From: Empedobacter stercoris
Lineage (GTDB): Bacteria > Bacteroidota > Bacteroidia > Flavobacteriales > Weeksellaceae
NCBI RefSeq assembly: GCF_020281205.1
Contig: NZ_JACXZC010000023.1
Location: 1-53,434, forward strand
Direction: 5' to 3'
Length of the DNA: 53,434 nucleotides
Both the position numbers and the translations under genes were made by a program. The notes beneath the pieces are model-generated. The model did no database searches. It was given only the letters and a program-made list of their open reading frames with translations, and had not been told where the DNA came from. Positions 17,632 through 27,792 of the stretch are shown here, piece after piece (positions within the stretch are counted from its first letter, which is position 1; each line of letters begins with the position of its first letter).

Positions 17632-18831
17632 ATGAAAAAATCTTTTTTTAAACTTTTAACATTAGCATTATTTGTAGGAACAGTTTCAACAACATTTATA
17701 TCTTGTTCTAGCGATGATGATTCTTCTTCTGAAATAACTGATCCATCTACTTTCGTTGTAGATAGAAATAACTTAAAAGGAGAAATAACAAAAGGAGAGG
17801 TCGTATTGGAGTCAGGAACTTACAAATTAACAGGACGTTTAATTGTAAGAGAAGGAGCAATTTTAAGAATCAAACCAGGAGTTGTTATAGAAGCTACAAA
17901 TCCTAGTTCTGCTACAGCATACGAAGAAGTAAGATTTATTTCTATTGCTCAAGGAGCAAAAATATTTGTAGAAGGAACAGAAAGCAATCCAGTTATTATG
18001 ACGGCTACAAACAAAGCTCCTGGTAAATGGGGAGGACTAGTATTAGCTGGTAAAGCTCCTATAAACAAAGGAACAACAGCGACAACAGAAGTAGGTGGGG
18101 AATTGGCTTATGGAGGAAGTGATGTCAACGATAATTCTGGATCAATTCAATATTTAAGAATAGAGTATTCTGGTTTTGCTTACAATGCAGATAAAGAGTT
18201 TAATGGCTTATCTTTATTTGGAGTTGGAAAAGGAACAGTTATAAAAAATGTACAAGCATACGAAAGTTCAGATGATGGATTTGAGTGGTTTGGTGGAACA
18301 GTAGACGCGAGTAATTTAGTCGTTGTTAATACCCATAAAGATGTTGGGGATGACATGTTTGATTGGACTGAAGGATGGAATGGAACGGGACAAAATTGGT
18401 ATGGTAAAAAGACAAATGCAGGAAATAGAGGTATAGAAGCTGATAACAACTCTAATAATCCATTAGCAACTCCAATCTCTAGTCCTACTATAAAAAATAT
18501 GACATTAATCGGTGCAGGAAAAGAAGGAGCAGAACCTCAAGGGATAAAGCTACGAGTAGGTTCTCAAGGTACATTTGATAACATAGTTTTAAGTAACTGG
18601 AATGTAGGTTTTGATATTCAACAAGATGAGTCAATTGCAGCAATTACTACAGGAAAATTAAAAGCTACTAATGTTAAATTTGATAATGTAACTACAAAAT
18701 CTGTTGGAAAAAATACTAAGAATGAAACAGTAGATGTTTCTGCTGTTTATACAGAAAGTTCTACCGCTAATGGTGCTGGAAATGGAACAGCTACACCAGA
18801 TTGGGCAAAAGGCTGGACTTTAGGTTTATAA
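17632..18831 (+). CDS. Lipoprotein with parallel beta-helix-like domain, partner of the TonB receptor
   Basis: A 399-residue lipoprotein: signal peptide then Cys25 (FISCSSDDDSSS, acidic/serine surface-export signal). The body has right-handed beta-helix character, with repeated turns such as GRLIVREGAILRIKPGVVIEA, GAKIFVEGTESNPVIMTA and KNVQAYESSDDGFEWFGG. Proteins of this kind commonly follow this class of TonB receptor in Flavobacteriia and are presumably surface-exposed. The gene begins 31 bases after the receptor gene, separated by an AAAAC pentamer repeat, and is followed by a nested terminator. No catalytic residues of pectate lyases could be assigned, so binding or capture rather than hydrolysis is more likely. 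Confidence 0.72.
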   Translation: MKKSFFKLLTLALFVGTVSTTFISCSSDDDSSSEITDPSTFVVDRNNLKGEITKGEVVLESGTYKLTGRLIVREGAILRIKPGVVIEATNPSSATAYEEVRFISIAQGAKIFVEGTESNPVIMTATNKAPGKWGGLVLAGKAPINKGTTATTEVGGELAYGGSDVNDNSGSIQYLRIEYSGFAYNADKEFNGLSLFGVGKGTVIKNVQAYESSDDGFEWFGGTVDASNLVVVNTHKDVGDDMFDWTEGWNGTGQNWYGKKTNAGNRGIEADNNSNNPLATPISSPTIKNMTLIGAGKEGAEPQGIKLRVGSQGTFDNIVLSNWNVGFDIQQDESIAAITTGKLKATNVKFDNVTTKSVGKNTKNETVDVSAVYTESSTANGAGNGTATPDWAKGWTLGL

Positions 18832-18843
18832 TAATCAATCCAT

Positions 18844-18932
18844 ATAATGATAAAACTTTTTATCTAAAAAAGTTCTTCGTGTTTGTAAATCGCTTTTTTG
18901 GGTTCTCCAAAGAAGCGATTTTCTATCATTAT
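18844..18932 (+). terminator. Nested hairpin terminator region
   Basis: Outer arms ATAATGATA (18844-18852) and TATCATTAT (18924-18932) enclose an inner stem AATCGCTT (18888-18895) with AAGCGATT (18913-18920) followed by TTCTAT. It probably ends the receptor-lipoprotein operon; the T-tract is weak. Confidence 0.5.
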
Positions 18933-18998
18933 AAAGATTTTATTTTAACTCATTAAAAATAGTTATTTAGAAAAATTCCACGTAACCTAAACTATTCG

Positions 18999-19006
18999 TA
19001 CATTTG
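18999..19006 (+). promoter_or_regulatory. Putative -7 box of the sufT-like gene
   Basis: TACATTTG, a full TAnnTTTG match, 23 bases before ATG 19030. No clear TTG upstream element. Confidence 0.5.
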
Positions 19007-19029
19007 CAGAACAATAACAATTGATAACA

Positions 19030-19356
19030 ATGGCATTAACAGAACAACAATTAGATTCGATTGGAGAAAAATTGGTTGAAAAATTCAAAACAGTTTTCGA
19101 TCCAGAGATTCCCGTTGATATATACGAATTGGGATTGGTTTATGATGCACAGGTGAATGCAGATGGTGAAGTAAAAGTTACCATGACCCTTACATCTCCA
19201 AACTGTCCAGTAGCTGAAAGTTTGCCTTTAGAGGTAGAGCAGCGCGTAGAAGAAATAGAATACGTATCAAAATGTTACGTAGAAATTACCTTCGAACCAC
19301 CTTGGGATAGAGATATGATGAGCGAAGAAGCAAAATTCGAATTAGGAATGTTATAA
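19030..19356 (+). CDS. SufT/MIP18-family iron-sulfur assembly protein (DUF59)
   Basis: A 108-residue cytosolic protein starting at ATG 19030 (MALTEQQLDSIGE). An upstream in-frame TTG at 19021 is less likely. It carries the DUF59 fold: FDPEIPVDIYELGLVYDAQV, then TLTSPNCPVAESLP with the single conserved Cys, then EPPWDRDMMSEEAKFELGML, the family's usual C-terminus. Members help mature Fe-S proteins, as SufT and the eukaryotic MIP18 do. There is no SUF operon next to it here; it is a single gene. Confidence 0.85.
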   Translation: MALTEQQLDSIGEKLVEKFKTVFDPEIPVDIYELGLVYDAQVNADGEVKVTMTLTSPNCPVAESLPLEVEQRVEEIEYVSKCYVEITFEPPWDRDMMSEEAKFELGML

Positions 19357-19468
19357 GTTAACATTCCTAATTTTTTTTGGTCTAAAAATCAATTATCAAT
19401 TCATTCTGAATATTTTCTGAAAATAAATACTTATCTTAATTCCATTATTATTTTTAAGCACTAAAACT

Positions 19469-20443
19469 ATGGGACCTACATTAGGAATTATATTATTTGC
19501 AGGTATAATTGTATTCTTTTTATTCTTTTTTACCGTAAAACAGCAAACTGCAGTTATCATAGAACGATTCGGAAAATTTAACAGTATTCGTAACCCTGGA
19601 TTACAATTCAAAATTCCAGTTGTTGATAAAATCGCAGGAAAAATGTCACTCAAAATTCAACAATTAGATGTTGTCGTTGAAACAAAAACAAAAGATGATG
19701 TATTCGTACGATTAAAAGTTTCGGTTCAATATCAAGTCATCAAAACACAAGTTTATGATGCATTTTACAAATTAGATAATCCATATACGCAAATTACATC
19801 TTTCGTATTTGACGTTGTTCGTGCTGAAGTTCCTAAACTTCGTTTGGATGATGTTTTCGAGAAGAAAGATGATATAGCAGTTGCTGTAAAGGGAGAGTTA
19901 CAAGAAGCAATGAACTCGTATGGTTACGAAATTGTCAAAACCTTGGTAACCGATATCGATCCTGATGAACAAGTAAAACATGCGATGAATCGTATCAATG
20001 CTGCCGAACGCGAAAAATTGGCTGCGCAATACGAAGGTGATGCGGCACGTATTTTAATTGTTGAAAAAGCAAGAGCCGAAGCCGAGTCAAAACGTTTGCA
20101 AGGACAAGGTATAGCCGATCAACGACGCGAAATTGCAAAAGGTTTATTAGAATCTGTAGATGTATTAAATGGGGCAGGAATTACGTCTCAAGAAGCTTCT
20201 GCTTTAATTGTAGTTACACAACATTATGATACCTTGCAAGCAATTGGAGAAAAATCTGGAAGCAAGTTAGTGCTATTACCTAATTCGCCAACAGCAGCAT
20301 CGGAAATGTTGAATACAATGGTGACTTCTTTTACAGCGGCACATCAGTTAAATGAAGATCAAATCATAAAAGACGAGCCATCAACTCACCGAAAAAATAA
20401 ACCGAATCAAGACGATTCGTTTACTTTACCAGAGCAAGCATAA
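19469..20443 (+). CDS. SPFH/Band 7 (stomatin-like) membrane protein
   Basis: A 324-residue protein with one N-terminal membrane helix (about 3-24) followed by the SPFH domain (about 25-200: QQTAVIIERFGKFNSIRNPG, then VRLKVSVQYQV). A coiled-coil region rich in Ala/Glu/Arg covers about 180-235 (AEREKLAAQYEGDAARILI), and a hydrophilic tail ends the protein. It belongs to the stomatin/paraslipin branch, which forms membrane-associated oligomers and often regulates proteases or organises microdomains. No NfeD partner lies beside it. It is followed by a strong terminator. Confidence 0.9.
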   Translation: MGPTLGIILFAGIIVFFLFFFTVKQQTAVIIERFGKFNSIRNPGLQFKIPVVDKIAGKMSLKIQQLDVVVETKTKDDVFVRLKVSVQYQVIKTQVYDAFYKLDNPYTQITSFVFDVVRAEVPKLRLDDVFEKKDDIAVAVKGELQEAMNSYGYEIVKTLVTDIDPDEQVKHAMNRINAAEREKLAAQYEGDAARILIVEKARAEAESKRLQGQGIADQRREIAKGLLESVDVLNGAGITSQEASALIVVTQHYDTLQAIGEKSGSKLVLLPNSPTAASEMLNTMVTSFTAAHQLNEDQIIKDEPSTHRKNKPNQDDSFTLPEQA

Positions 20444-20457
20444 AATTATTATCAACC

Positions 20458-20488
20458 AAAAACCACTTCATAAAAAGAAGTGGTTTTT
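20458..20488 (+). terminator. Terminator after the SPFH gene
   Basis: 12-bp stem AAAAACCACTTC (20458-20469) with GAAGTGGTTTTT (20477-20488), short loop, T-rich 3' arm. Confidence 0.85.
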
Positions 20489-20543
20489 CTATTGAATCAA
20501 AAATCATCATCACAACATCTTTATTTATTTTCTAATTTGTCCG

Positions 20544-20551
20544 TATCTTTG
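20544..20551 (+). promoter_or_regulatory. Putative -7 box of folD
   Basis: TATCTTTG matches TAnnTTTG, 18 bases before ATG 20570. Its position also supports that start rather than the open frame extending upstream to 20480. Confidence 0.5.
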
Positions 20552-20569
20552 CGCAAACACAACAAAACA

Positions 20570-21445
20570 ATGCAAATTTTAGACGGTATTAAACTGGCAA
20601 AAGAGATCAAACAAGAGATCAAGGAGCTGGTACAGAATTACAAGGACCAAGGAGTTCGTGTACCACATTTGGGGGCAATTTTAGTAGGAAGTAATGGCGC
20701 TTCGCAAACGTATGTTGACAATAAAATAAAGGATTGTCATTTCGTAGGTTTCGAATCGTCTGAATTACGTTTGCCAGATACAATTTCACAAGAAGATTTA
20801 ATTACAGAGATTGAAAAATGGAACAATGATGATACATTGGACGGATTTATCGTTCAATTACCATTGCCAAAACATATCGATCAAGAAGCAGTAATTAATG
20901 CGATTGATCCAAAGAAAGATGTAGATGGATTTCATCCAATGAATTTCGGAAAAATGGCATTAGAAATGGAAACATTTTTACCAGCAACTCCTTATGGAAT
21001 TATGGAAATGTTAGAGCGTTATAACATTGATACAACAGGTAAACACACTGTTGTAATCGGACGTTCTCGCATCGTTGGTCGCCCAATGAGTATTTTGATG
21101 AGTAAAAATGGGAACCCTGGAAACAGTACGGTAACCTTAACTCACTCCAAAACTCAAAATTTAGAACAATTTACAAAAGAAGCTGATATTGTGATCACTG
21201 CTTTGGGTGTTCCTGATTTCTTAAAAGCTGATATGGTAAAAGAGGGAGCGGTCATAGTTGACGTTGGAATTACACGTGTTGACGACGAAACTAATCCTCG
21301 AGGATTTAGATTGGCTGGTGATGTAGATTTTGATAATGTAAAAGAAAAAGCATCGTGGATTACACCTGTTCCTGGTGGAGTAGGGCCAATGACACGTGCA
21401 ATGTTATTAAAAAACACATTGTTGGCTTACAACAACAAAAAATAA
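20570..21445 (+). CDS. folD: Methylenetetrahydrofolate dehydrogenase / methenyltetrahydrofolate cyclohydrolase
   Basis: A 291-residue bifunctional enzyme interconverting 5,10-methylene- and 10-formyl-THF with NADP. Start chosen at MQILDGIKLAKEIKQEI, the normal FolD N-terminus; the frame open from 20480 would add residues lying over the promoter and terminator. Signatures: GSNGASQTYVDNKIKDC with the catalytic Lys near 56, DGFIVQLPLPKHI near 98, VIGRSRIVGRPMSILM near 160, and ITPVPGGVGPMTRAML near 265. The queE gene starts four bases after its stop, so the two are co-transcribed. Confidence 0.96.
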   Translation: MQILDGIKLAKEIKQEIKELVQNYKDQGVRVPHLGAILVGSNGASQTYVDNKIKDCHFVGFESSELRLPDTISQEDLITEIEKWNNDDTLDGFIVQLPLPKHIDQEAVINAIDPKKDVDGFHPMNFGKMALEMETFLPATPYGIMEMLERYNIDTTGKHTVVIGRSRIVGRPMSILMSKNGNPGNSTVTLTHSKTQNLEQFTKEADIVITALGVPDFLKADMVKEGAVIVDVGITRVDDETNPRGFRLAGDVDFDNVKEKASWITPVPGGVGPMTRAMLLKNTLLAYNNKK

Positions 21446-21449
21446 AATT

Positions 21450-22097
21450 ATGATACATATTGCATCAACAACTGCAGAAGAACAACTATTGATAGAAGAA
21501 GGTAAATTATTGCCTGTTATGGAGCATTTCTACACAATTCAAGGGGAAGGAATGTATACTGGAGTGGCATCCTATTTTATTCGATTAGGAGGTTGTGATG
21601 TAGGTTGTCATTGGTGCGATGTTAAAGATAGTTGGGATGCTGAAAAGCATCCCTTAACTAATGTTGATGAATTGGTAGACTTGGCAACTTCACAAGCCAA
21701 AACTATCATCATTACAGGAGGAGAACCTTTGATGTGGGATTTGACTTATTTGACAAAAAAACTACATGAAAAAGGTGCCCGTATTCATATCGAAACTTCG
21801 GGTGCTTATCCGTTAAGTGGAGAAATTGATTGGATTTGTCTTTCTCCCAAAAAATTAATGCTGCCATTGGATGAGGTTTGCGAAGCTGCAAATGAATTAA
21901 AATGTATTGTTTTTAATAATCATGATTTTAAATTTGCGGAAGAACAAGCAGCACGAGTTGGAAAGGATTGTACACTCTTTTTACAAACCGAATGGAGCAA
22001 ACGCGACAAAAACCTTCCTTTAATTATTGATTATGTAAAAGAGAATCCAAAATGGAGATATTCTTTACAGACACACAAGTATTTAGATATTCCTTAA
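21450..22097 (+). CDS. queE: 7-carboxy-7-deazaguanine synthase (radical SAM)
   Basis: A 215-residue radical SAM enzyme of queuosine/7-deazaguanine biosynthesis, converting 6-carboxytetrahydropterin to 7-carboxy-7-deazaguanine. The cluster motif is C49-x3-C53-x2-C56 (GGCDVGCHWCD), preceded by YTIQGEGMYTG, which binds substrate. An ITGGEPLMW glycine motif for SAM lies near residue 90. Length and motif match the QueE family. It is coupled to folD by a four-base gap. No queC, queD or queF is in this window. Confidence 0.93.
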   Translation: MIHIASTTAEEQLLIEEGKLLPVMEHFYTIQGEGMYTGVASYFIRLGGCDVGCHWCDVKDSWDAEKHPLTNVDELVDLATSQAKTIIITGGEPLMWDLTYLTKKLHEKGARIHIETSGAYPLSGEIDWICLSPKKLMLPLDEVCEAANELKCIVFNNHDFKFAEEQAARVGKDCTLFLQTEWSKRDKNLPLIIDYVKENPKWRYSLQTHKYLDIP

Positions 22098-22192
22098 CAA
22101 GTCTCTGCTTTAAATCAGATTATTTATTAATCAATAAACTTTTTTAAGTAACTGAATTTCACTATTTTTATATCAAACAAAAATATTGAATC

Positions 22193-22717
22193 ATGAAAAA
22201 AATAGTTTTAATGAGTTTCGCAGCAGTCTTTATGATGAGCTGCGGTGGTTCTAAAAATGAAGAATCTGCTCAACCAGAAATAGACTACAGCACTGCTCCG
22301 CAAGAGGATTCAGAAACTACAGTAGCTTCAACACCAGCAACAAATAATCATATTGTTTTAAAGGCGAGTGATGACATGCGCTTTGATAAAACAGAGTTTA
22401 CAGTAAAGGCAGGAGAAGAGGTTACGTTAATTTTGATGAATACAGGTGAAATGTCTAAAGAAGCGATGGGACATAATTTTATTTTATTAAAACCAGGTTC
22501 TGATGCTTCTGCATTTGCAAATAAAGCAGCTTCTGCCAAAGCGACAGATTATATTCCAACTGATTTACAATCAGAAATCATTGCACACACAAAATTATTA
22601 GGAGGCAGAGAAAATGATCAAATCAAATTTACGGTAGACGAAGGCACGTATGATTTCTTATGTTCTTTCCCTGGACACTTTGCTACAATGAACGGAAAAA
22701 TTAAAGCCGTTAAATAA
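22193..22717 (+). CDS. Azurin-type blue copper lipoprotein
   Basis: A 174-residue protein with a lipoprotein signal and Cys17 (MMSCGGSKNEE). A linker of about 35 residues rich in Ser/Thr/Glu leads to a cupredoxin domain (about 52-174). Type 1 copper ligands are visible as His94 (MGHNFILL), Cys157, His162 and Met166 (CSFPGHFATM), the azurin spacing. It probably carries electrons in the periplasm, tethered to a membrane, for example to a cytochrome oxidase or nitrite reductase. No such partner is adjacent. It is a single gene with a terminator at 22816. Confidence 0.92.
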   Translation: MKKIVLMSFAAVFMMSCGGSKNEESAQPEIDYSTAPQEDSETTVASTPATNNHIVLKASDDMRFDKTEFTVKAGEEVTLILMNTGEMSKEAMGHNFILLKPGSDASAFANKAASAKATDYIPTDLQSEIIAHTKLLGGRENDQIKFTVDEGTYDFLCSFPGHFATMNGKIKAVK

Positions 22718-22815
22718 TAATTGATTATGTCAAATTTACTTTTGGCACAAATATTGAAATAAGCATGGGTGTATAAGATTTAGTAGAGTAAATTTTGTCC
22801 TCATGTGTTAATTTT

Positions 22816-22843
22816 AAGCCTGTTTTTCAACAGGCTTTTTTTA
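22816..22843 (+). terminator. Terminator between the azurin gene and pgi
   Basis: AAGCCTGTT stem with AACAGGCTT, then a T-run. It lies about 100 bases after the azurin stop and just before the convergent pgi stop. Confidence 0.8.
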
Positions 22844-22859
22844 TTTAAAATAGCTGAAT

Positions 22860-24638
<1,779 letters not shown>

Positions 24639-24692
24639 TTATTTTTCAATCAACTAATTTTCTCCATATCTTTACCCAACTAAACTAACTCA

Positions 24693-25448
24693 ATGAAATA
24701 CATTACAGGTTTTTTTGTTCTTATTTGGCGCATTTGGATGATTTTGTTAGCCACAGTTTATATTTTAACAATAGGGGTATTTATCGTTTTACCATTAGCA
24801 AGTTTTGACAGAACCTTTCCTTATATTTATCCACTGATTAGGTATTGGGGGAAATTTGTTTTGTATGGAACAGGATTTAGAATCGATTATAAAAAACGTG
24901 TTCCACTTGATCCGGACGAAAATTATATTTTTATAGCTAATCATACTTCGGTAATGGATATTATGCTGATGTTAACCATACTAAAACATCATCCAATCGT
25001 ATTTGTTGGTAAGGCAGAATTACTTAAAATCCCTATCTTTGGGCGAATATTCGAACGAATTTGTATTCCAGTTAATCGAAAAAGTGTGCGAAGTAAAGCA
25101 AACGTTTATCCGGAAGCAAAAAAGAAATTAGATAAAAATTTGAGTATTTTTATTTTCCCAGAAGGAGGAGTAACAAACGATAAGGAATTTAAGATTTATT
25201 TGGATCCTTTCAAAGATGGTGCATTTAATATTGCCATTGAAACTAAAACTCCGTTGGCTGTTTTTTCTATACATGGATTGAATAAGATGTTTCCATTCAA
25301 TTGGTTTAGAGGCTATCCAGGAAAAATAAAAGTTCGATTATTGGCTACTTTCGATACCGAAAATTTAGACGTTAAAAATGACAAAGCAGCTTTAAAAGCA
25401 GCGGCTTTCAACACAATATTAAAAGATTTAGAAGAATGCAAAAATTAG
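24693..25448 (+). CDS. plsC: 1-acyl-sn-glycerol-3-phosphate acyltransferase
   Basis: A 251-residue membrane enzyme acylating lysophosphatidate in phospholipid synthesis. An N-terminal hydrophobic segment (about 5-35) precedes the acyltransferase motifs: H84-x4-D89 (ANHTSVMD), a VGKAELLKIPIFG stretch, a basic VNRKSVRSK loop and FPEGG near 155. Start ATG 24693. Its 3' end overlaps the start of the aminopeptidase gene by 13 bases in another frame, so the two genes are likely co-transcribed. Confidence 0.93.
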   Translation: MKYITGFFVLIWRIWMILLATVYILTIGVFIVLPLASFDRTFPYIYPLIRYWGKFVLYGTGFRIDYKKRVPLDPDENYIFIANHTSVMDIMLMLTILKHHPIVFVGKAELLKIPIFGRIFERICIPVNRKSVRSKANVYPEAKKKLDKNLSIFIFPEGGVTNDKEFKIYLDPFKDGAFNIAIETKTPLAVFSIHGLNKMFPFNWFRGYPGKIKVRLLATFDTENLDVKNDKAALKAAAFNTILKDLEECKN

Positions 25449-27286
25449 TTTATATCGCACTTGGTACAACCTTAATTGCGACAGCTTGTAGCAAACAAAT
25501 TACATCAACAAAAGGCATTGAAGCTAAAGACAATCAGACTTTTGCAGATTTAGATCAAGCGCGAATTAAACATTTGAGTTTAGATATCGAAACTGATTTT
25601 AATACCCATCAAATAAAAGGTTCGGCTGCATATACGTTTGTAAATAATAAAGCTAAACAATTGATTTTGGATACTGAAAAGTTGACAATTGATTCTGTTT
25701 TATTAGCAAATGGACAAAAAACAACGTATAAATTAGGCGAAAAAGATTCGATCAAAGGTCAAGCATTACTTATTGATGTCTCACCAAATGATACGATTGT
25801 ACAAGTTTTTTATAAAACATCACCTGATGCAAATGCATTACAATGGTTAAGTCCGCAACAAACACACGATAAAAAACATCCTTTTTTATTGTCGCAAGGT
25901 CAAGCCATTTTAACACGTTCTTGGATTCCTATTCAAGATACGCCAAGTGTTCGTCTTACCTATGATGCAAAGGTAAAAACGCCAAAAGATTTATTGCCTT
26001 TAATGAGTGCAATTAATCCAAAAGAAAAAAATGCGGAAGGAGTTTATACCTTCAAAATGCCACAGCCAATTGCACCTTATTTGATTGCTTTAGCTGTTGG
26101 AGATGTGCAATATCAACCAATTGATAACAGAACAGGTGTTTATGCAGAACCAGGATTATTGAAAGCGGCTGCTTGGGAATTTGCTGAAATGGGAAATATG
26201 GTTACGGCTGCCGAAAAATTGTACGGAAAATATCCGTGGGAACAGTTTGACGTATTGGTTTTACCACCATCGTTTCCTTTTGGAGGAATGGAAAATCCAC
26301 GTTTAACGTTTGCAACGCCAACTGCAATTGTAGGAGATCGCTCGATGACGAATTTAATTGCACACGAATTGGCACATTCTTGGTCAGGAAATTTGGTAAC
26401 AAATTCTACTTGGGATGATTTCTGGGTAAATGAAGGATTTACGGTTTATTTTGAACGTCGAATTATGGAAGAATTAGAAGGAAAAGATTATGCAGATATG
26501 ATTTCGGTAATCGGGTTTCAAGATTTAGAAACTTCTATGAAAAATATCCCAGAAAAATATACTTCTTTAAAAGTGAACATGACGGGAGCAAACCCTGATG
26601 ATGCTTTTTCTGATGTTCCGTACGATAAAGGTTATTTGTTCTTAAAAATGTTAGAAGATAAATATGGACGCGAAAAATTTGATCAATTCTTGAATCAATA
26701 TTTTTCTTCGCATGCTTTCCAAACCATGACAACAGAAAAATTTGTCGATTATTTGAAAGCTAATTTAACAAATGGCGAAGATTCTTTTGTTCAAGAATGG
26801 ATTTACAATACAGGTTGGCCGAAAGATTTGAAAAAACCGACTTCAAAACTATTTGATTTAGCTGAAGCACAATTACAACAAGATATCACTAACGGAAGAA
26901 ATAAAGTAGCACCTAAAAAAGTTGAGATTTCTACAAAATCAACAAACGAATGGGTACATTTTATTCGTCAAATCGATACAGCTAAAAATACAAAAGAAGA
27001 TTTAGCTTATTTGGATGAGATATATAATTTTACAGCTTCTAAAAATCCTGAAATTCAAACCGCTTGGTATGAAAAAGCGTTTTTGTTGCATTACGATAAA
27101 GTGAATGCCAATGCGAAAGATTTCTTGGTAAATGTGGGAAGACGTAAATTCTTAGAACCTTTGTATTTAGCTCTTAAAGAATCTAATCAAACAGATTTTG
27201 CGAAAAATATTTACAAAGATGCACGTACTAATTACCATTTCGTTGCGCGTCAAACGATTGATACAATGTTAAACTACAAACCATAA
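25436..27286 (+). CDS. M1-family aminopeptidase lipoprotein (leukotriene A4 hydrolase-like)
   Basis: A 616-residue zinc aminopeptidase with a lipobox at Cys18 (ATACSKQ), so membrane-anchored in the periplasm or at the outer membrane. The N-terminal beta domain (about 40-220) is followed by the exopeptidase motif FGGMENPRLTF. The zinc site is H310-E311-x2-H314-x18-E333 (HELAHSW ... VNEGF), then an alpha-helical C-terminal domain of the LTA4H kind (about 450-616). Removes N-terminal residues from peptides, likely for nutrient use. It overlaps plsC by 13 bases and is four bases before rnhA. Confidence 0.94.
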   Translation: MQKLVYIALGTTLIATACSKQITSTKGIEAKDNQTFADLDQARIKHLSLDIETDFNTHQIKGSAAYTFVNNKAKQLILDTEKLTIDSVLLANGQKTTYKLGEKDSIKGQALLIDVSPNDTIVQVFYKTSPDANALQWLSPQQTHDKKHPFLLSQGQAILTRSWIPIQDTPSVRLTYDAKVKTPKDLLPLMSAINPKEKNAEGVYTFKMPQPIAPYLIALAVGDVQYQPIDNRTGVYAEPGLLKAAAWEFAEMGNMVTAAEKLYGKYPWEQFDVLVLPPSFPFGGMENPRLTFATPTAIVGDRSMTNLIAHELAHSWSGNLVTNSTWDDFWVNEGFTVYFERRIMEELEGKDYADMISVIGFQDLETSMKNIPEKYTSLKVNMTGANPDDAFSDVPYDKGYLFLKMLEDKYGREKFDQFLNQYFSSHAFQTMTTEKFVDYLKANLTNGEDSFVQEWIYNTGWPKDLKKPTSKLFDLAEAQLQQDITNGRNKVAPKKVEISTKSTNEWVHFIRQIDTAKNTKEDLAYLDEIYNFTASKNPEIQTAWYEKAFLLHYDKVNANAKDFLVNVGRRKFLEPLYLALKESNQTDFAKNIYKDARTNYHFVARQTIDTMLNYKP

Positions 27287-27289
27287 ACT

Positions 27290-27763
27290 ATGGCAATTGT
27301 AGCATATACAGATGGTTCTTCGTTGGGAAATCCAGGCCCAGGAGGATTTGGTTGTATTTTATTAGAAACTGAGAAAAAAGTTAAAAAAGAAATTTCTCAA
27401 GGTTTTCGATTAACGACAAATAATCGAATGGAATTATTAGCTGTGATTACGGCTTTAGAAACTTTAAAATTTACCAATACGGAGATTACGATTATAACCG
27501 ATTCTAAATATGTCGTTGATGCAGTAGAAAAACGTTGGGTTTTTGGTTGGGTACAAAAGAATTTTAAAGGAAAAAAGAATTCAGATTTGTGGCTACGTTT
27601 TTTGGATGTGTACAAAATTCATCGTGTCAAATTTCAATGGATAAAAGGTCATGCTGGACATCATTGGAACGAGGAAGCAGATAAATTGGCTGTTGCTGCG
27701 GCAAATGATTCAGCCAATTTTAAGGTAGATTCTTTCTTTGAAATTCATCAAAACGAAGAATAA
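27290..27763 (+). CDS. rnhA: Ribonuclease HI
   Basis: A 157-residue enzyme cutting RNA in RNA-DNA hybrids. The DEDD metal site is complete: Asp8 (AYTDGSSLGNPGPGG), Glu48 (NNRMELLA), Asp71 (IITDSKYV) and Asp131 (NEEADKLA), with the catalytic His124 loop (KGHAGHHWNE). Length matches bacterial RNase HI. It begins three bases after the aminopeptidase gene. Confidence 0.96.
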   Translation: MAIVAYTDGSSLGNPGPGGFGCILLETEKKVKKEISQGFRLTTNNRMELLAVITALETLKFTNTEITIITDSKYVVDAVEKRWVFGWVQKNFKGKKNSDLWLRFLDVYKIHRVKFQWIKGHAGHHWNEEADKLAVAAANDSANFKVDSFFEIHQNEE

Positions 27764-27768
27764 TTTTC

Positions 27769-27776
27769 TACTTTTG
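27769..27776 (+). promoter_or_regulatory. Putative -7 box of the lipoprotein gene at 27793
   Basis: TACTTTTG matches TAnnTTTG, 17 bases before the ATG. No convincing upstream TTG at 17-23 bases. Confidence 0.4.
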
Positions 27777-27792
27777 TAAGACAGAGAGAAAG

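Noticed and set aside
22742-22757. TTGGCAC-N4-ATTGA, similar to a sigma-54 promoter
   Set aside because: No gene or RNA lies downstream before the terminator at 22816; likely chance.
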